In this document: one piece after another, positions 45,135 to 57,100 of the stretch
Layout of the letters: each line of letters begins with the position of its first letter
How positions within the stretch are numbered: position 1 is the stretch's first letter
NCBI GenBank assembly: GCA_013076295.1
Contig: RQOL01000684.1
Coordinates: 62,001-126,000, forward strand
Direction of reading: 5' to 3'
DNA from: Sanderia malayensis
Taxonomy: Eukaryota; Cnidaria; Scyphozoa; Semaeostomeae; Pelagiidae
DNA length: 64,000 nt
The notes under the pieces: model-generated
Seen by the model: only the letters and a program-made list of their open reading frames with translations
Databases searched by the model: none
Told to the model about the DNA's origin: nothing
Translations under genes and position numbers: made by a program

Positions 45135-46959
45135 GCCATCAGTAAACATGATTTATTATGATAGGAATGTTATTATGGAATTGAGTGATCGTTTAACGAT
45201 GTAAAATGAGTGTTTTCATCGCATACTTACCAGCAACAACAACAAGCAACAACAACATTGTAAAACCGGTATGCAGTTGCTGTGTGGCACAGGTTACGCT
45301 TGATTGTGGAGGAGATTACCGCGCCCGTGTGTCTCAAAAACACCGCTTGTCCGTTAAAGGAAGACCGCGAGCCGAAAAAGCCAACAATGTGGGCTTGTCA
45401 ATTCGCTTATCTTCCCCACTGGCGGGCGGCATTTCCAAATGAGCATGTATGATGCTTAGAGCTTGGAATAATTCTCACGAAGAATCGATATATAGAACGT
45501 TATGAATTTTCTTATCTTCGGTTGTCTTAGATTCTTCCTGATCATTTTTAGTATTATTAGGCCTAGCTTTTCTGGCAACATGTCTGTCGTAATCGGATAT
45601 TCCAGCACAGCTTTTCGTCTTTCAATAGCTTCTGTTCTGTTTAGTGAAGTTGTTATTGTCTCTCCAAGAGCTGCGACTTTCTTCAAAGGGCAACTTGATA
45701 ATTTGCCCAGCAGAAGTTAGCTGCATGCCTTTGGTTCGATATTATGTTTACGATGTGCCAGAAAACCAGCTTCTTTGTCTCAGTTGTGTCCGTCCCTCGC
45801 TATCTTTTTCGACACTTCTGCAAAACAGGATTCTCTTCCAATTCTTAGCAGTAAATAGATTGGTTTTACTAATTTTAGGAATGTTCTAACATAAATTTGT
45901 TTGTAAATGGTTTGTATGAAAAGGAATTAAATTTGTTTCAATGTGTACACGCCTGTTGTCCTTTGTCATTCGTGCGTCTTTTGACTGAAACACAACGTCC
46001 AAGTTGGCATCTTTGTGTGGCATTTGCAAACTCGTCGCTTGTCGCGAAGCTTTTATTCCTGTTTTTCAGAGCGTTGTTTCATCGAGAATTCGCTAATGGA
46101 GGAAACATGCCATTGCAAATACCACCTTTAGAACTTTTGTGCCAGGGATACCACCTTTACAGCTTTTGTGCCAGGGATACCACCTTTAAAGCCTTTGTGC
46201 CAGGGATCGACTGCCCTTGGAAACAAGGTATGTCTTTGCCATTTTGAACCTGGTACACTCTGCGTTCACACAATCACTCGTCCTTGGCCCATCTGGCCAT
46301 CCAATGGCTTGATTCACCCACCAACTACATTGTCACAAAAGTGAGACGTTCGTACCAGATTACAAATATTTCCTTGTCAGCCTTTCCAACTGATGCAAAC
46401 ATCACAAAACACAGTGGAAGCAACAAAATTGGCAGTAACAAAACAATCGTTTATAAACAATACAAATGTCAATATGGAATTTAACATCTAGAGCTACAGA
46501 TAACAAATAAGTCATAAGAATTACAAGTAGGCAAAAATACTAATCAATTTATTTAATTCAAAAACATATAATAACGTAGTGAACTTCTATAACGAGAAAT
46601 CGATCAATTTATATTGAAAAAGGAGTTACATTGTTCGATAGCAAACATATAGGAATAAAGCTGTGGGCTCTTCCTAAAATACGCAAGAGCAACTAAAAAT
46701 ATGCTACAAAACTATTAATATGCTGGATTGATCATGGTTCATATTTTCTAATGCAAAGTTATGAAAAAGAGAGATGATACCATTGATGATACATCTCGCA
46801 TAATCCGGTAACAAGGGTTCGAATTCAGAACGCTGCACAGTCGAGAGTTCAAGTCTACAGTCAACTTTGCCTTTTGCCAGCAACATAGTCGCAAAAGTCA
46901 AATCGTCTTCACATATAATAGTGTCTAAGCATTACATAGGTTATAAAACATTGGTAGTG
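45135..46959. other. tail-to-tail spacer between DYRK and collagen IV
   Basis: It holds the 3' UTRs of both genes. A 31 bp unit (ccacctttagaacttttgtg ccagggata type) is repeated three times at 46118-46206. Open frames at 45206-45442 (+) and 45456-45686 (-) have no identified family. On the minus strand, AATAAA (seen as tttatt near 46548) could serve the collagen transcript. Confidence 0.5.
46118..46206. repeat. ~31 bp direct repeat, three copies
   Basis: Three consecutive units contain taccacctttaragcttttg and tgccaggga. They lie in the spacer downstream of DYRK. Confidence 0.8.
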
Positions 46960-48173
46960 TTATCGCGATTTCAAGCAAACGCGACATCTACTCACTCGCC
47001 GTCTAAGCTCGTTACCTTTGATTGTATCCTGTGCGGGGCTCTTGAATTGATTCTGTCGATCGATGGTTGCCAGCCAGAAACTCAGCGTTGGACCATAGTA
47101 CCCACATGTGCCACGGCCGTGGCATTCGACGTAAGGATGGGGACGGAAATCTTGAAGACACGATCCCGGAGATGCCAGCATTTGTCCGTCTCCTTGAGCA
47201 CCAGCACTGTTGTACTGTGGAAGAAAAACATTTGCTGTTTATAAAGCGCTGCAATATAAAAGCCACTTAACACTTGCAGTATCGTTCACGGAGCACTGCA
47301 TTGTACAGCAATCTCAAGTCAGTTTCCACTATACTAAATGCTCTAAAATATTAATTGTATACAGTACAATTACTGTTACAATTACTAACCATACAGTATG
47401 CATCTATATTCCTGGGCTAAATCTATAAACTAGTCTCGTTAAGCAAGTATTTATTTTGTGCTTCGCAATATATGTTTCTTTCAAACTAGTTTTCACATAG
47501 TAATCCAAGACTACTTCTAATACAATACATACCATCAAGAAGCTGTATCCTTGCCAAAGGCTGGACCAACCACTTGGACAGTCTGGCGAGTCGTTAGATT
47601 GACTGTGAACCGCAAGAACATGCGAAGGAGCTTCGCACACGGAGCATCTGCAAAAAAAAACACATGATTATTATTATTGAAAGCAGAATATTAAACGCCA
47701 GTGCGGCGTTTCTTCGATATCTACATCACGCCGGGTGCTTTTGAGAAAGCCACACTTGGTACAGTAGAAATTCTAAATAAACTCCTTCCGATAGAATTCT
47801 TCATAAAATTATTTTGCCAGTAAATATATGAAAGTATTATTAGTTCCCTTAAAGATTCGTAATATTAAATTTCACTGTTAGATGGCAGGCATGTAAGAAA
47901 TCCTCACCTGCTAATATAATTCTGAACTGCTGCTCCAGCTACAGGCATCATAGGCACGGCAGCCGCTGTACTCAACCAAAAGCTGTAGTCATTTCGAGAC
48001 GAGACTCTGCATTGGTTCTGAATGTTGCAGAACAAAAATGGCATTGTGCTGAACTTTCTCAAACAAGAGCCAGGCTGGCCAAGATCCTGACCTTGTGCTC
48101 GACCATTGCCTTGCACGTACAACAAGCTGTAACCATCCCAGATCTTTTGCATACCAAATGGACATTCAGGGAC
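46960..48173 (-). other. collagen IV exons 40-42: NC1 domain (two C4 subdomains)
   Basis: Exons 47908-48173, 47533-47647 and 46960-47214, with stop TAA at 46960-46962. Each C4 half has six cysteines ([48 protein letters not shown]). The Met region after [10 protein letters not shown] (VPMMP) and the Lys in QFKSP occupy the positions of the sulfilimine cross-link residues of vertebrate NC1 (family knowledge). Confidence 0.95.
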
Positions 48174-51100
48174 CTTGGGTTTAAGGTAATTACAGTAAAT
48201 GTCTCAGAAAAACACAGAGTTACATTTTAATCACAAAATGAGTCAGTTCGCATGACAAAATCTAGGACAATTTTTCATTGCTTTTGCGGCTATTTTAGAC
48301 CGTAGAATGATCCGAACATTTTAAGATTTTGAGTGCTTGGTAATTTTTCTGGACAGTAGTGTTTGCTAAGATCAATTTTCTTTCATGTGATATAAAACGC
48401 GTTCTCCCTCCCTCCCTCACACACTGGATACATTCGTGTGCGTCCATGTTATTATGAAAGAAGTGTCTTTCCACATGTTAGTACGTTGAAATTAATGGAC
48501 GAGTGAAATTAAGAGTCAAATCTTTTCAACCGCAAGAATAATAAATGGTAAAAACTACACATACCGAAGTGGTTTGACTGTGACGAGTGATGTAAAATCC
48601 AAAAGCGGCAGACCCACTTGGGCCTGTCTTTCCAATCACACCCTTTACACCCTTTATACCAACAGGACCGGCTACTCCAGTGGGACCATGATTACCTTTT
48701 GGTCCGGTATCACCTGTTCAAAAGAGACAAAATAAATAATCCAAGGTGAAGTATGATACGAGAAAGATACGAGAGTAACCCTTACGGAGCATCAGCATAC
48801 GATTTTAATATCACTACGAAGACGAAAAAAGAAGTATTCAAGACAAATATAAATGTCTTAGCAATGCCTCACCTCTCAATCCATCGAATCCCATACTTCC
48901 ACGGGGACCCTGTAGACCTCTGGGTCCTTCCGGTCCCTGGAATCCTTGGGATCCACGCGGGCCTGTATTTCCCTTCTGTCCCTGAATACCTTGCATTCCC
49001 TTCTGTCCTTTCGGTCCTTGGGGTCCTGTAAAACAACTCGTGAGATTGGCGACGTTTCTTTGCAGCATAAACGTTATGGCTGAAATTGCACGCAAAAGAA
49101 ATGTTTGCATGGGGATGTACTTAAGTCTTACCAGAAACGGAGGCTGATGCTCCCTTGTCTCCTTTCTTTCCTTGACGTCCAGGCTCACCAATCTGTCCTG
49201 CATCTCCCTTTGTACCAGCTGGTCCAGATGGTCCAAAATCGCCAGATATACCGCGTGGACCAGTTGGTCCTTGTTCGCCCTTTTCTCCCTGTTGACCTTG
49301 TGGTCCAGGATTACCTCTTATTCCAGCCGCTGAATCTCCTTTAAGTCCTTGGGGTCCGACTGGACCAGTTGGCCCAGTCTCTCCCTTCTGGCCTCGCGCT
49401 CCAATATTTCCGGCCGCATTGCTTTCACATGGAGGCCCAATGTCACCTGAAACATTATATAATTAAATGTAATAACAGTAATTATTATAATATACAATAG
49501 ACAAACGATACATATAAACAATATTGTGTCGACATTGCTTCTACTATTTACTGTAACTGATACCATCAATATTTGTTGTTCAAGAAACAAAAACAATTAG
49601 CACAAGAAACAAAAGAAACATCCAAAATTCAAGCATAATCTCAAACCTCTTGGTCCAGGATCGCCCGTGCTTCCTTTCTTCCCTGCATCACCTGCAGGTC
49701 CGTAATCACCACTAAATCCACGGTCACCCTTTGGTCCCTCTTTACCAGTCGGTCCGTCACTTCCTGACTGACCAGGTGGTCCAGGAGGTCCAACTAGACC
49801 TTGGTCACCTGTAGAGCCACGTGGACCAGTGTCTCCTTTTATGCCTTGCTGACCCTGAGGTCCATCCGCTCCATCTGCCCCTTTAACTCCTAGAAGTGCG
49901 CCATAAATATTACTAGCCAACAGGAAATATCATCACATCATACATCAAAGCTGTTATGCATATCAAAGCTGTATGGTTCAAATATGAAAAGAAACAGCAT
50001 TGAAATACCTTTAGGTCCAGCACTTCCAGTCTGGCCTGAGTTTCCTTTGTTACCCTTGGGTCCAATAGCACCAATCATGCCCTTTTCACCCTTTATGTTG
50101 CCCGTGGCTTTAATTCTTCCAATATCAGACGCGGTCAAAACGTAATCTTTGCCAGCATTTCCTTTGGGTCCAGCAGGACCAATGCCGCCTAAAAGTGACA
50201 CAGCGATAAAGTAATACAATGACACAGCGCGGCAACATTTTTACAAACTATAAATACAATAAGAACAGCAATGGGAACAACAACGAAGTCCTAATATAAC
50301 GAGTCCTGAAAAAGTATAGAAGACTTTATGGCAAGTTCGAGAGTTGGCAAGTATGAGAGTTAACCATTCATGTGTTTGAAAGTCTGATTTGCCTGGGATG
50401 TCGTCATACAGATAGAGAAGTCTGCAGACCCCACAATATCGCAGTACCCATGCATGCATTACGCTAATGTCTTGCTAGTCAGAAGTGATTACCTTTATCT
50501 CCTTTAGGACCAAATTTAGCCGGTCCTCGTTCTCCCTTCGTACCAGGTGGACCAGCCCCGCCGCGCGTTCCTTTCTCTCCTCTGTCTCCACGCGGTCCAG
50601 CATAAGCAGGCTCACCCTTCTGACCAGCATCTCCGTCAAAACCTAACGTAAACAAACACAAGAGCAACGTAAATATACAGAGCACACAGAGGCAGCAATG
50701 GAAGACGTTAACACAGCTGTTTATGTAAGCTGAATTAGTCAAGTGACAAACCTCTGAATCCTGTAGGTCCTTGAGGGCCGATGAAACCTTTTGGACCGGC
50801 AAATCCCTTCTCCCCCTTTTCTCCATTCTTCCCAGTGATACCCGTCTGACCAATTCCTCCTTTCAGTCCCTTTGCTCCCTTGTCACCTTGGCTACCAGTT
50901 CGTCCGGAAAGACCCCGATCTCCCTTGTCTCCCTTTCTGCCATCCAAGCCAGGCTGGCCCTTGGGGCAAATTGGTCCACGGTCACCTTTGTCTCCTGCAA
51001 AATCAACACTCATTATTAATATAACACCTAGCATACACCCCGATGAAGATTTGGTTGCAATACGCTAACTCACAATAAAAAACAATATAAAAAAGCGGAT

Positions 51101-54100
51101 AATTAAATAAATGGAAAATAAAAAAAACGACAATATTTAAAGCAACATATACACGCAAGAAATAGTAGTACCATACCTTTCAATCCTGCAGGGCCATTTG
51201 AGCCTGGTAAACCGCGAGTACCCTTTGGTCCAACTACGTCACTAATAAGACCTTGTCTTCCACGTGGTCCTGGATCACCTTTTGTTCCCTTTTGTCCCTT
51301 TCCTCCAATTCCTGCCGGACCTCGTTCACCTTTTGGGCCAGTTACACCTGTGAAAAAGAAATATTTGCTTACTGAAACGCACACAGTAGCTTCTCAGCAT
51401 TGCAGCTACTCTATCGAAGGCCATAGGTACCACAAACAAAACTAAAGAGAAGTTAATCCCCTATTACTCCAGCATACATGAAGATATCTACAAAAGACAA
51501 TGAAAAAAGTTGCCAACTATAACAAACCTATATCTCCCTTTGGTCCTTCCTTCCCAGAAGGTCCTAAATCACCTGGTGATCCACTAGTTCCCTGGTCACC
51601 GCGAATACCTTGTTCACCCTTGCTTCCCTTGAAGCCAGGTTTACCAGTTGGACCGAGAGGTCCAGGTGGTCCTTCAGGTCCTCTGCCTCCAACCAAAAGT
51701 GGTCCCGTATCACCTTTGCCTCCTTTTTCTCCTGGAGCTCCTTCGTACCCTCTCTCTCCTCCAACTCCTTTCTCTCCCTTTTCACCTTTTAACCCAGTCT
51801 TTCCTTGCGGTCCTCTTGGTCCAACTCCTAGATCTCCTTTTTGACCCTTCTCTCCAATCGGCCCTGTTGGACCAGCATCACCCTTTTCAGCTTTAAAAAA
51901 AATTAAATAGCAATTACCAAATATTTTGACAAAATTAAATAAACTAAATGCAAATATATTATATTAAACAAGTAAGAGATTAAATGAAAAGAAATCAACC
52001 CTCCTCGATAGATTATTCAGCATATTGTTCTATGCACAAAATAGAATTATTGTATAATAGTTTACCTCTATCTCCCTTTGGCCCAGTTGCACCAGGCTGT
52101 CCATCCACTCCGTCTCTTCCATGTCTTCCTTTCTCACCTCTGTCCCCCTTCTCTCCTGCAGTGCCAGGTGGTCCTCTAAGACCTGCCGGACCAGAGTCTC
52201 CCTGAAGCCCAGCTGGCCCTGTCTTTCCCTGACTTCCTTTAGGCCCATCTATCCCTCTTGTGCCCGGATCACCTAAAAATCAGAGACAGAAAGAGCAGGG
52301 TTCAATACCTAAGCAAGAAAGGTAGCCTTCCAGTTGCAAAAAAATTATATGAAGCCATGCTGATCAGCATTACTGGCGTATCTATTGACAATTATATCAA
52401 GAATTTTACGGAAATCACAACAATAGCAAGCGTGAAGCGCTATAGAATGTTAGATGCGGTTTAAATGCTAAGCTAACAAAAATTGATTGTTGAAAGCTAC
52501 CTTGTGGTCCTGGGGATCCATCAACACCTTGCGGCCCACGTGGGCCAGTTGCACCACGAAGTGACGCTCCGTCAGCTCCAAACTCTCCCTTTTGTCCTTT
52601 GAAACCTCTTGGACCCGTTTTACCTTCGCCGCCTGGCTCTCCTTTCTGTCCCGAGGGGCCTGTATCTCCCTTTGGTCCTCTGAAAATTTCGCCAAGGCCA
52701 CCGGCTCCAATTTGGGCATTCCACGGATCTCCTACAAACGAAGAAAAAGAAAATTACAAGTTCTCGATTACAATATCTGAGCCTCGTAGTTCATTGCCAG
52801 ACAGAATTTTCTACTGTTTAATACGTACAGAAATAATTAGAAGAACTAACAGCGAAACATAATGCAAAACTTCTCGAGTTAAGCATCATGGTATACGCAA
52901 CTACGAGTCAATAGATAAGAAGACAGCACAGATCATAGCCAAAAATTCTCAGCGTAAACAAAATACCCCAAGCGCCCAAATTGAGAAAGCTTTACCTTTT
53001 GGTCCAACGTATCCACGGCTTCCTTTCGGGCCATCTCTACCACGTGGTCCGACATCACCCCTTTCTCCATCAGTACCAGGGACCCCTCTACCAGGGGACC
53101 CTTTCTCTCCCTTACTACCAGTGAGTCCATCTGATCCAGCTGGACCTAGATCTCCTTTTGGGCCTCTTTCTCCCTAGAAAAGGTAACCACGTACAAAAAA
53201 ACAAAGCAAAAACTATACACAGGCCTACAGGTTGTAAATATAAGTTCTTTTTAACATATAGAGAAGAATTAAAAATCTTACAGGTCTTCCATTAGTTCCC
53301 GCATCTCCTCTGGCACCAGGAGGTCCACGTGGACCAGGTGGTCCTTGGAAACCGAGTGGACCAGGAGAGCCATTTGGACCAATTGCCCCCTTTACGCCTC
53401 TATCACCTTTCACACTGATACTTTCACCTTTGGGACCTTGACTTCCTTTTGGACCAGTATTTCCGACCAAACCAGCTTCACCCTGAAAAGACAATAAAAC
53501 AGAACACATACTTATAGCAATTGAACAGTTATTTAACGTGTTAAAAACTGGACACTGCAACCCTTATATCCTTACACCATATTAGCCAGTTTTGCAATGT
53601 TTTCTCCGTTGACTTACCTTTGGACCTTGAGGTCCAACATTTCCAGCAGGTCCAGTGTCTCCTTTCTTTCCAAGTGATCCCTTTGGACCAGCTGCACCAG
53701 GATCTCCTATTGCACCAGGTAGCCCATCAAAACCTTTTTGACCCTTCTCTCCTTTCTGAGCCTCTTTGCAAGCAGGACACTGGTTTCCTTTTAAACCTCT
53801 TGGCCCACGAATGCCAGATTCACCTCTGACTCCTTTTGCTCCAGGAGGTCCCTGTTTACCTGGTAGTCCTTGGGGTCCAATTTCGCCATTCCTTGATACA
53901 ACGTCACCAGGCGGACCTGTAGGAACATATTCACGATAGCAGAGATGGAATAAAAGTAAAAAGGGTAGTATAGAACAGTCGGTGGTAGTCAGGTTAAAGG
54001 TCGTAAATTCAGGTTAAAGGTCGCAAGTCATAAAATTAGAGAGATCACGGTTAATCAAAGAAGATGTGAACCTTTTTCTCCAGTGAATCCTTGGATACCC

Positions 54101-57100
54101 TTGGATCCTGGTGGACCAGGTGGACCTGGCTCTCCATCCATTCCATTCAATCCAACAATGCTGATTCCCTTTCGTCCAGGCTGTCCTGTGGGTCCTGTAA
54201 GTCCCTGCTTTCCAGCCGGTCCTTGGGGACCCTTCATTCCGGGAACACCTGTTAATTAATGATAATTATGCAGAATTAAATATCATCTTAATACTCACTT
54301 TGACAAATGAAGCACTGAGGCATACAATATTAAGAAAGAACTCAAACAAAACACCTACCACTCTGTCCTCTTGCTCCTGGGGGGCCATGAGATCCCTGGT
54401 CTCCCTTCTCTCCTTTGGGTCCTGCTGGACCATCACTACCTGCTGGGCCAGCACTACCAAGTGGGCCAATTGCTCCCTTTATACCCGTGTCACCTTTGGC
54501 ACCAGTTTCTCCACGGGGTCCAGGAGATCCTTCGCTGCCTTTAACTGATACTCCCTGTTCAAATTCAAAACAAGCATTGAATCAAGTTTGCTCGAAGCCA
54601 GCTCAGTCTCACAGACTACACCAATAGCAGCAAACGTACCGTCTCTCCTTTTACGCCTTGAGGTCCACGGGGTCCTGTACGGCCATCTTGGCCCTAAAGT
54701 ATAAAGCAAAACGTCAATAAATAATCAGGGGCTCCACATAAAACGCATTGTTGAAACGACCTTCACACAGGTCAACCTCAAAGTGATATTGAAATAAACA
54801 GGTCTTACGTCACTTCCGGCTCTTCCTTCGATACCAGCAATACCCTGGGGTCCAATAGCACCCTAAAACACAAAACATTAAACAATATACAATAAAATAG
54901 AGATATAAACATGTTTCATTTATAATAAAAATATAAATAGGCCTGTGTAGAAAACAAAATAATGATGAACAGCGCGACAAAAAGGATGGACGAGTGTGAA
55001 ATCTTTTTTATACATACCTTATTTCCTTTGTTCCCTCTATCGCCAGCAACGCCAGTAACTCCCTAAGATGGTGAAATGCATCAACATCATATATACGCGG
55101 ATAAACAAAAAATTGTGAGATAAACTTGATAAACCGCAAGTATTTTCGTTGTACATTCAACTGAATGAACAAATTAGAGCATCAACATATCAAACTTGGA
55201 AATGTATGGTAAACTCATGCGTCAAGCGATCAGATATAATGAAATACTTCAAATTCTGAATTTGAGGTCAGCTTACTTGGTCTCCGAGGTCACCTTTTGC
55301 TCCTTTGTCACCTTTAAAGCCCCGGTTGCCAGGTGGTCCCTAGTAATCAGAAAGACAAATACTTTGATTGGTGCAAACGACCGCTGATAAACGTTTGATT
55401 GATGGGAAACAATAAAACAAATGCTAGCAGGGTAAACAAAGTTCCACGGCAAACTTAACAAAATATATGTTTCATTTAACCATTATGATTTCTAAAAACT
55501 GCATTCTTTGTATGGTAGTCAATACAGTAAACACCAGCGTATAAAAACCAGTGAATTATGTGCGGGTTTATTTATCAAATTATGAAATTATGTATCAAAT
55601 ATAGTGATACAAATGTAACAAAAACAAAATATCTCAACTTACAATTGGTCCCCCTTGTCCTGCATCACCCTTTGGGCCAGTATCTCCTTTTAATCCCTGA
55701 AACGTCAAACAACAGCTTTTACTATCTATACAGTCAATAATGCAACGAGAATATCCAATGAATAGAGGAATAATTAGCATAGAAGCCTGCGGCCATATCG
55801 CTTAAACGCCCACCTTCTCACCAGGCTTTCCTCTAGGTCCCTATAAAAGAAGCACAGACTTACAGAGCAATATGCTAATGATCAGAAGATCGGTCTTAAG
55901 GATGACTTAGATGTTCAAAGGTATAAAGATGAGTAGAATTTAATGCTCACTCGGAGTATGGTAACATTGGTTTTATTGGCATTTCCAGTTTCGTAGATGC
56001 AATCTTTTCCAGGGCGACCTGAAGCACCTTTCACACCCTTAGGAAGTAAAAAATAAAGTAAAGTCAAAACACTCATTAAAATGACATCTAAATTTTGTTG
56101 TATTCTAAGAATACAACAAAATTGATGGAACGTGGGCTCAATAGGTTTGAAACCATGTAGGTAGAGGTGTCCGGTTCGAGTCCCAAATATGGGTTCCAAT
56201 AGTATTTCAATGCATTTTAGCTCACCTGGTCTCCTTTGATGCCAACAAGAGTGATCTTATCAATACCCTAAAACATAGATTAATGTCAGTCAGTTAGGTA
56301 ACATGGCCGTTACCAAGACGTCTTGCTAAATTACAAAAGCCAGACAATCATTCAAGCAAAGCAGTATTAAATCCATAAAACATTAACTCAAACGTACCCT
56401 TTCTCCTTTTCGACCATTCCTTCCAGGTGGACCCTAAAACAGGATGATATTACCCTTCGTTTATACAGACAAAAACATCAAATGATCATCATTACAAAAC
56501 ACACCGTAATTTTTGATCAATTTTCAATGCTACCTTACCGCGTTTCCCCGGTCTCCTTTGGGTCCATCGGCACCATCAAAGCCTCTTAATCCTTGTGGAC
56601 CCTGGATAAAATGACACACACATCGTCGTCATCATCATAATCATCATTACCGTTTTCATAAACTTCAACCACGATATATTTTCATCAAGAATGCTTCTCT
56701 TACCGTTCTTCCTGGTGGGCCACGTTCTCCTTTTGATCCCTAAAAACCCGAAGATTAATCTCTAAATTAATACTTTTTAAAACTAAACCATATCAATCAC
56801 ATTAATGTTAAGTCAAATACTTTCTGTTGGATGCTACAATTAACATTTTCGGCAAGCCTCTGATTTTGTATTGAAAGAGCAAAGCTTAGACTAATGATGT
56901 CTGAGACTAACAATTCAAGAGGGTGGACTGATAGTGTCTGAGTGTTATAGCTCATTACAGAAGAGAACTCTTTACTGTCTAACCAGACCATGACCAAGGC
57001 AAGACTAGACTGTGTATTATTAGACTAGATTACCATAAATCCTCGAATAAGCCACGAGGTTTACTTGCAGAAACGAAACTTATTCCACATAAAGCTTTAT

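Noticed and set aside
51500..51844. Pro/Ser-rich plus-strand frames across 48-55 kb
   Set aside because: Antisense and shifted-frame shadows of Gly-X-Y collagen exons.
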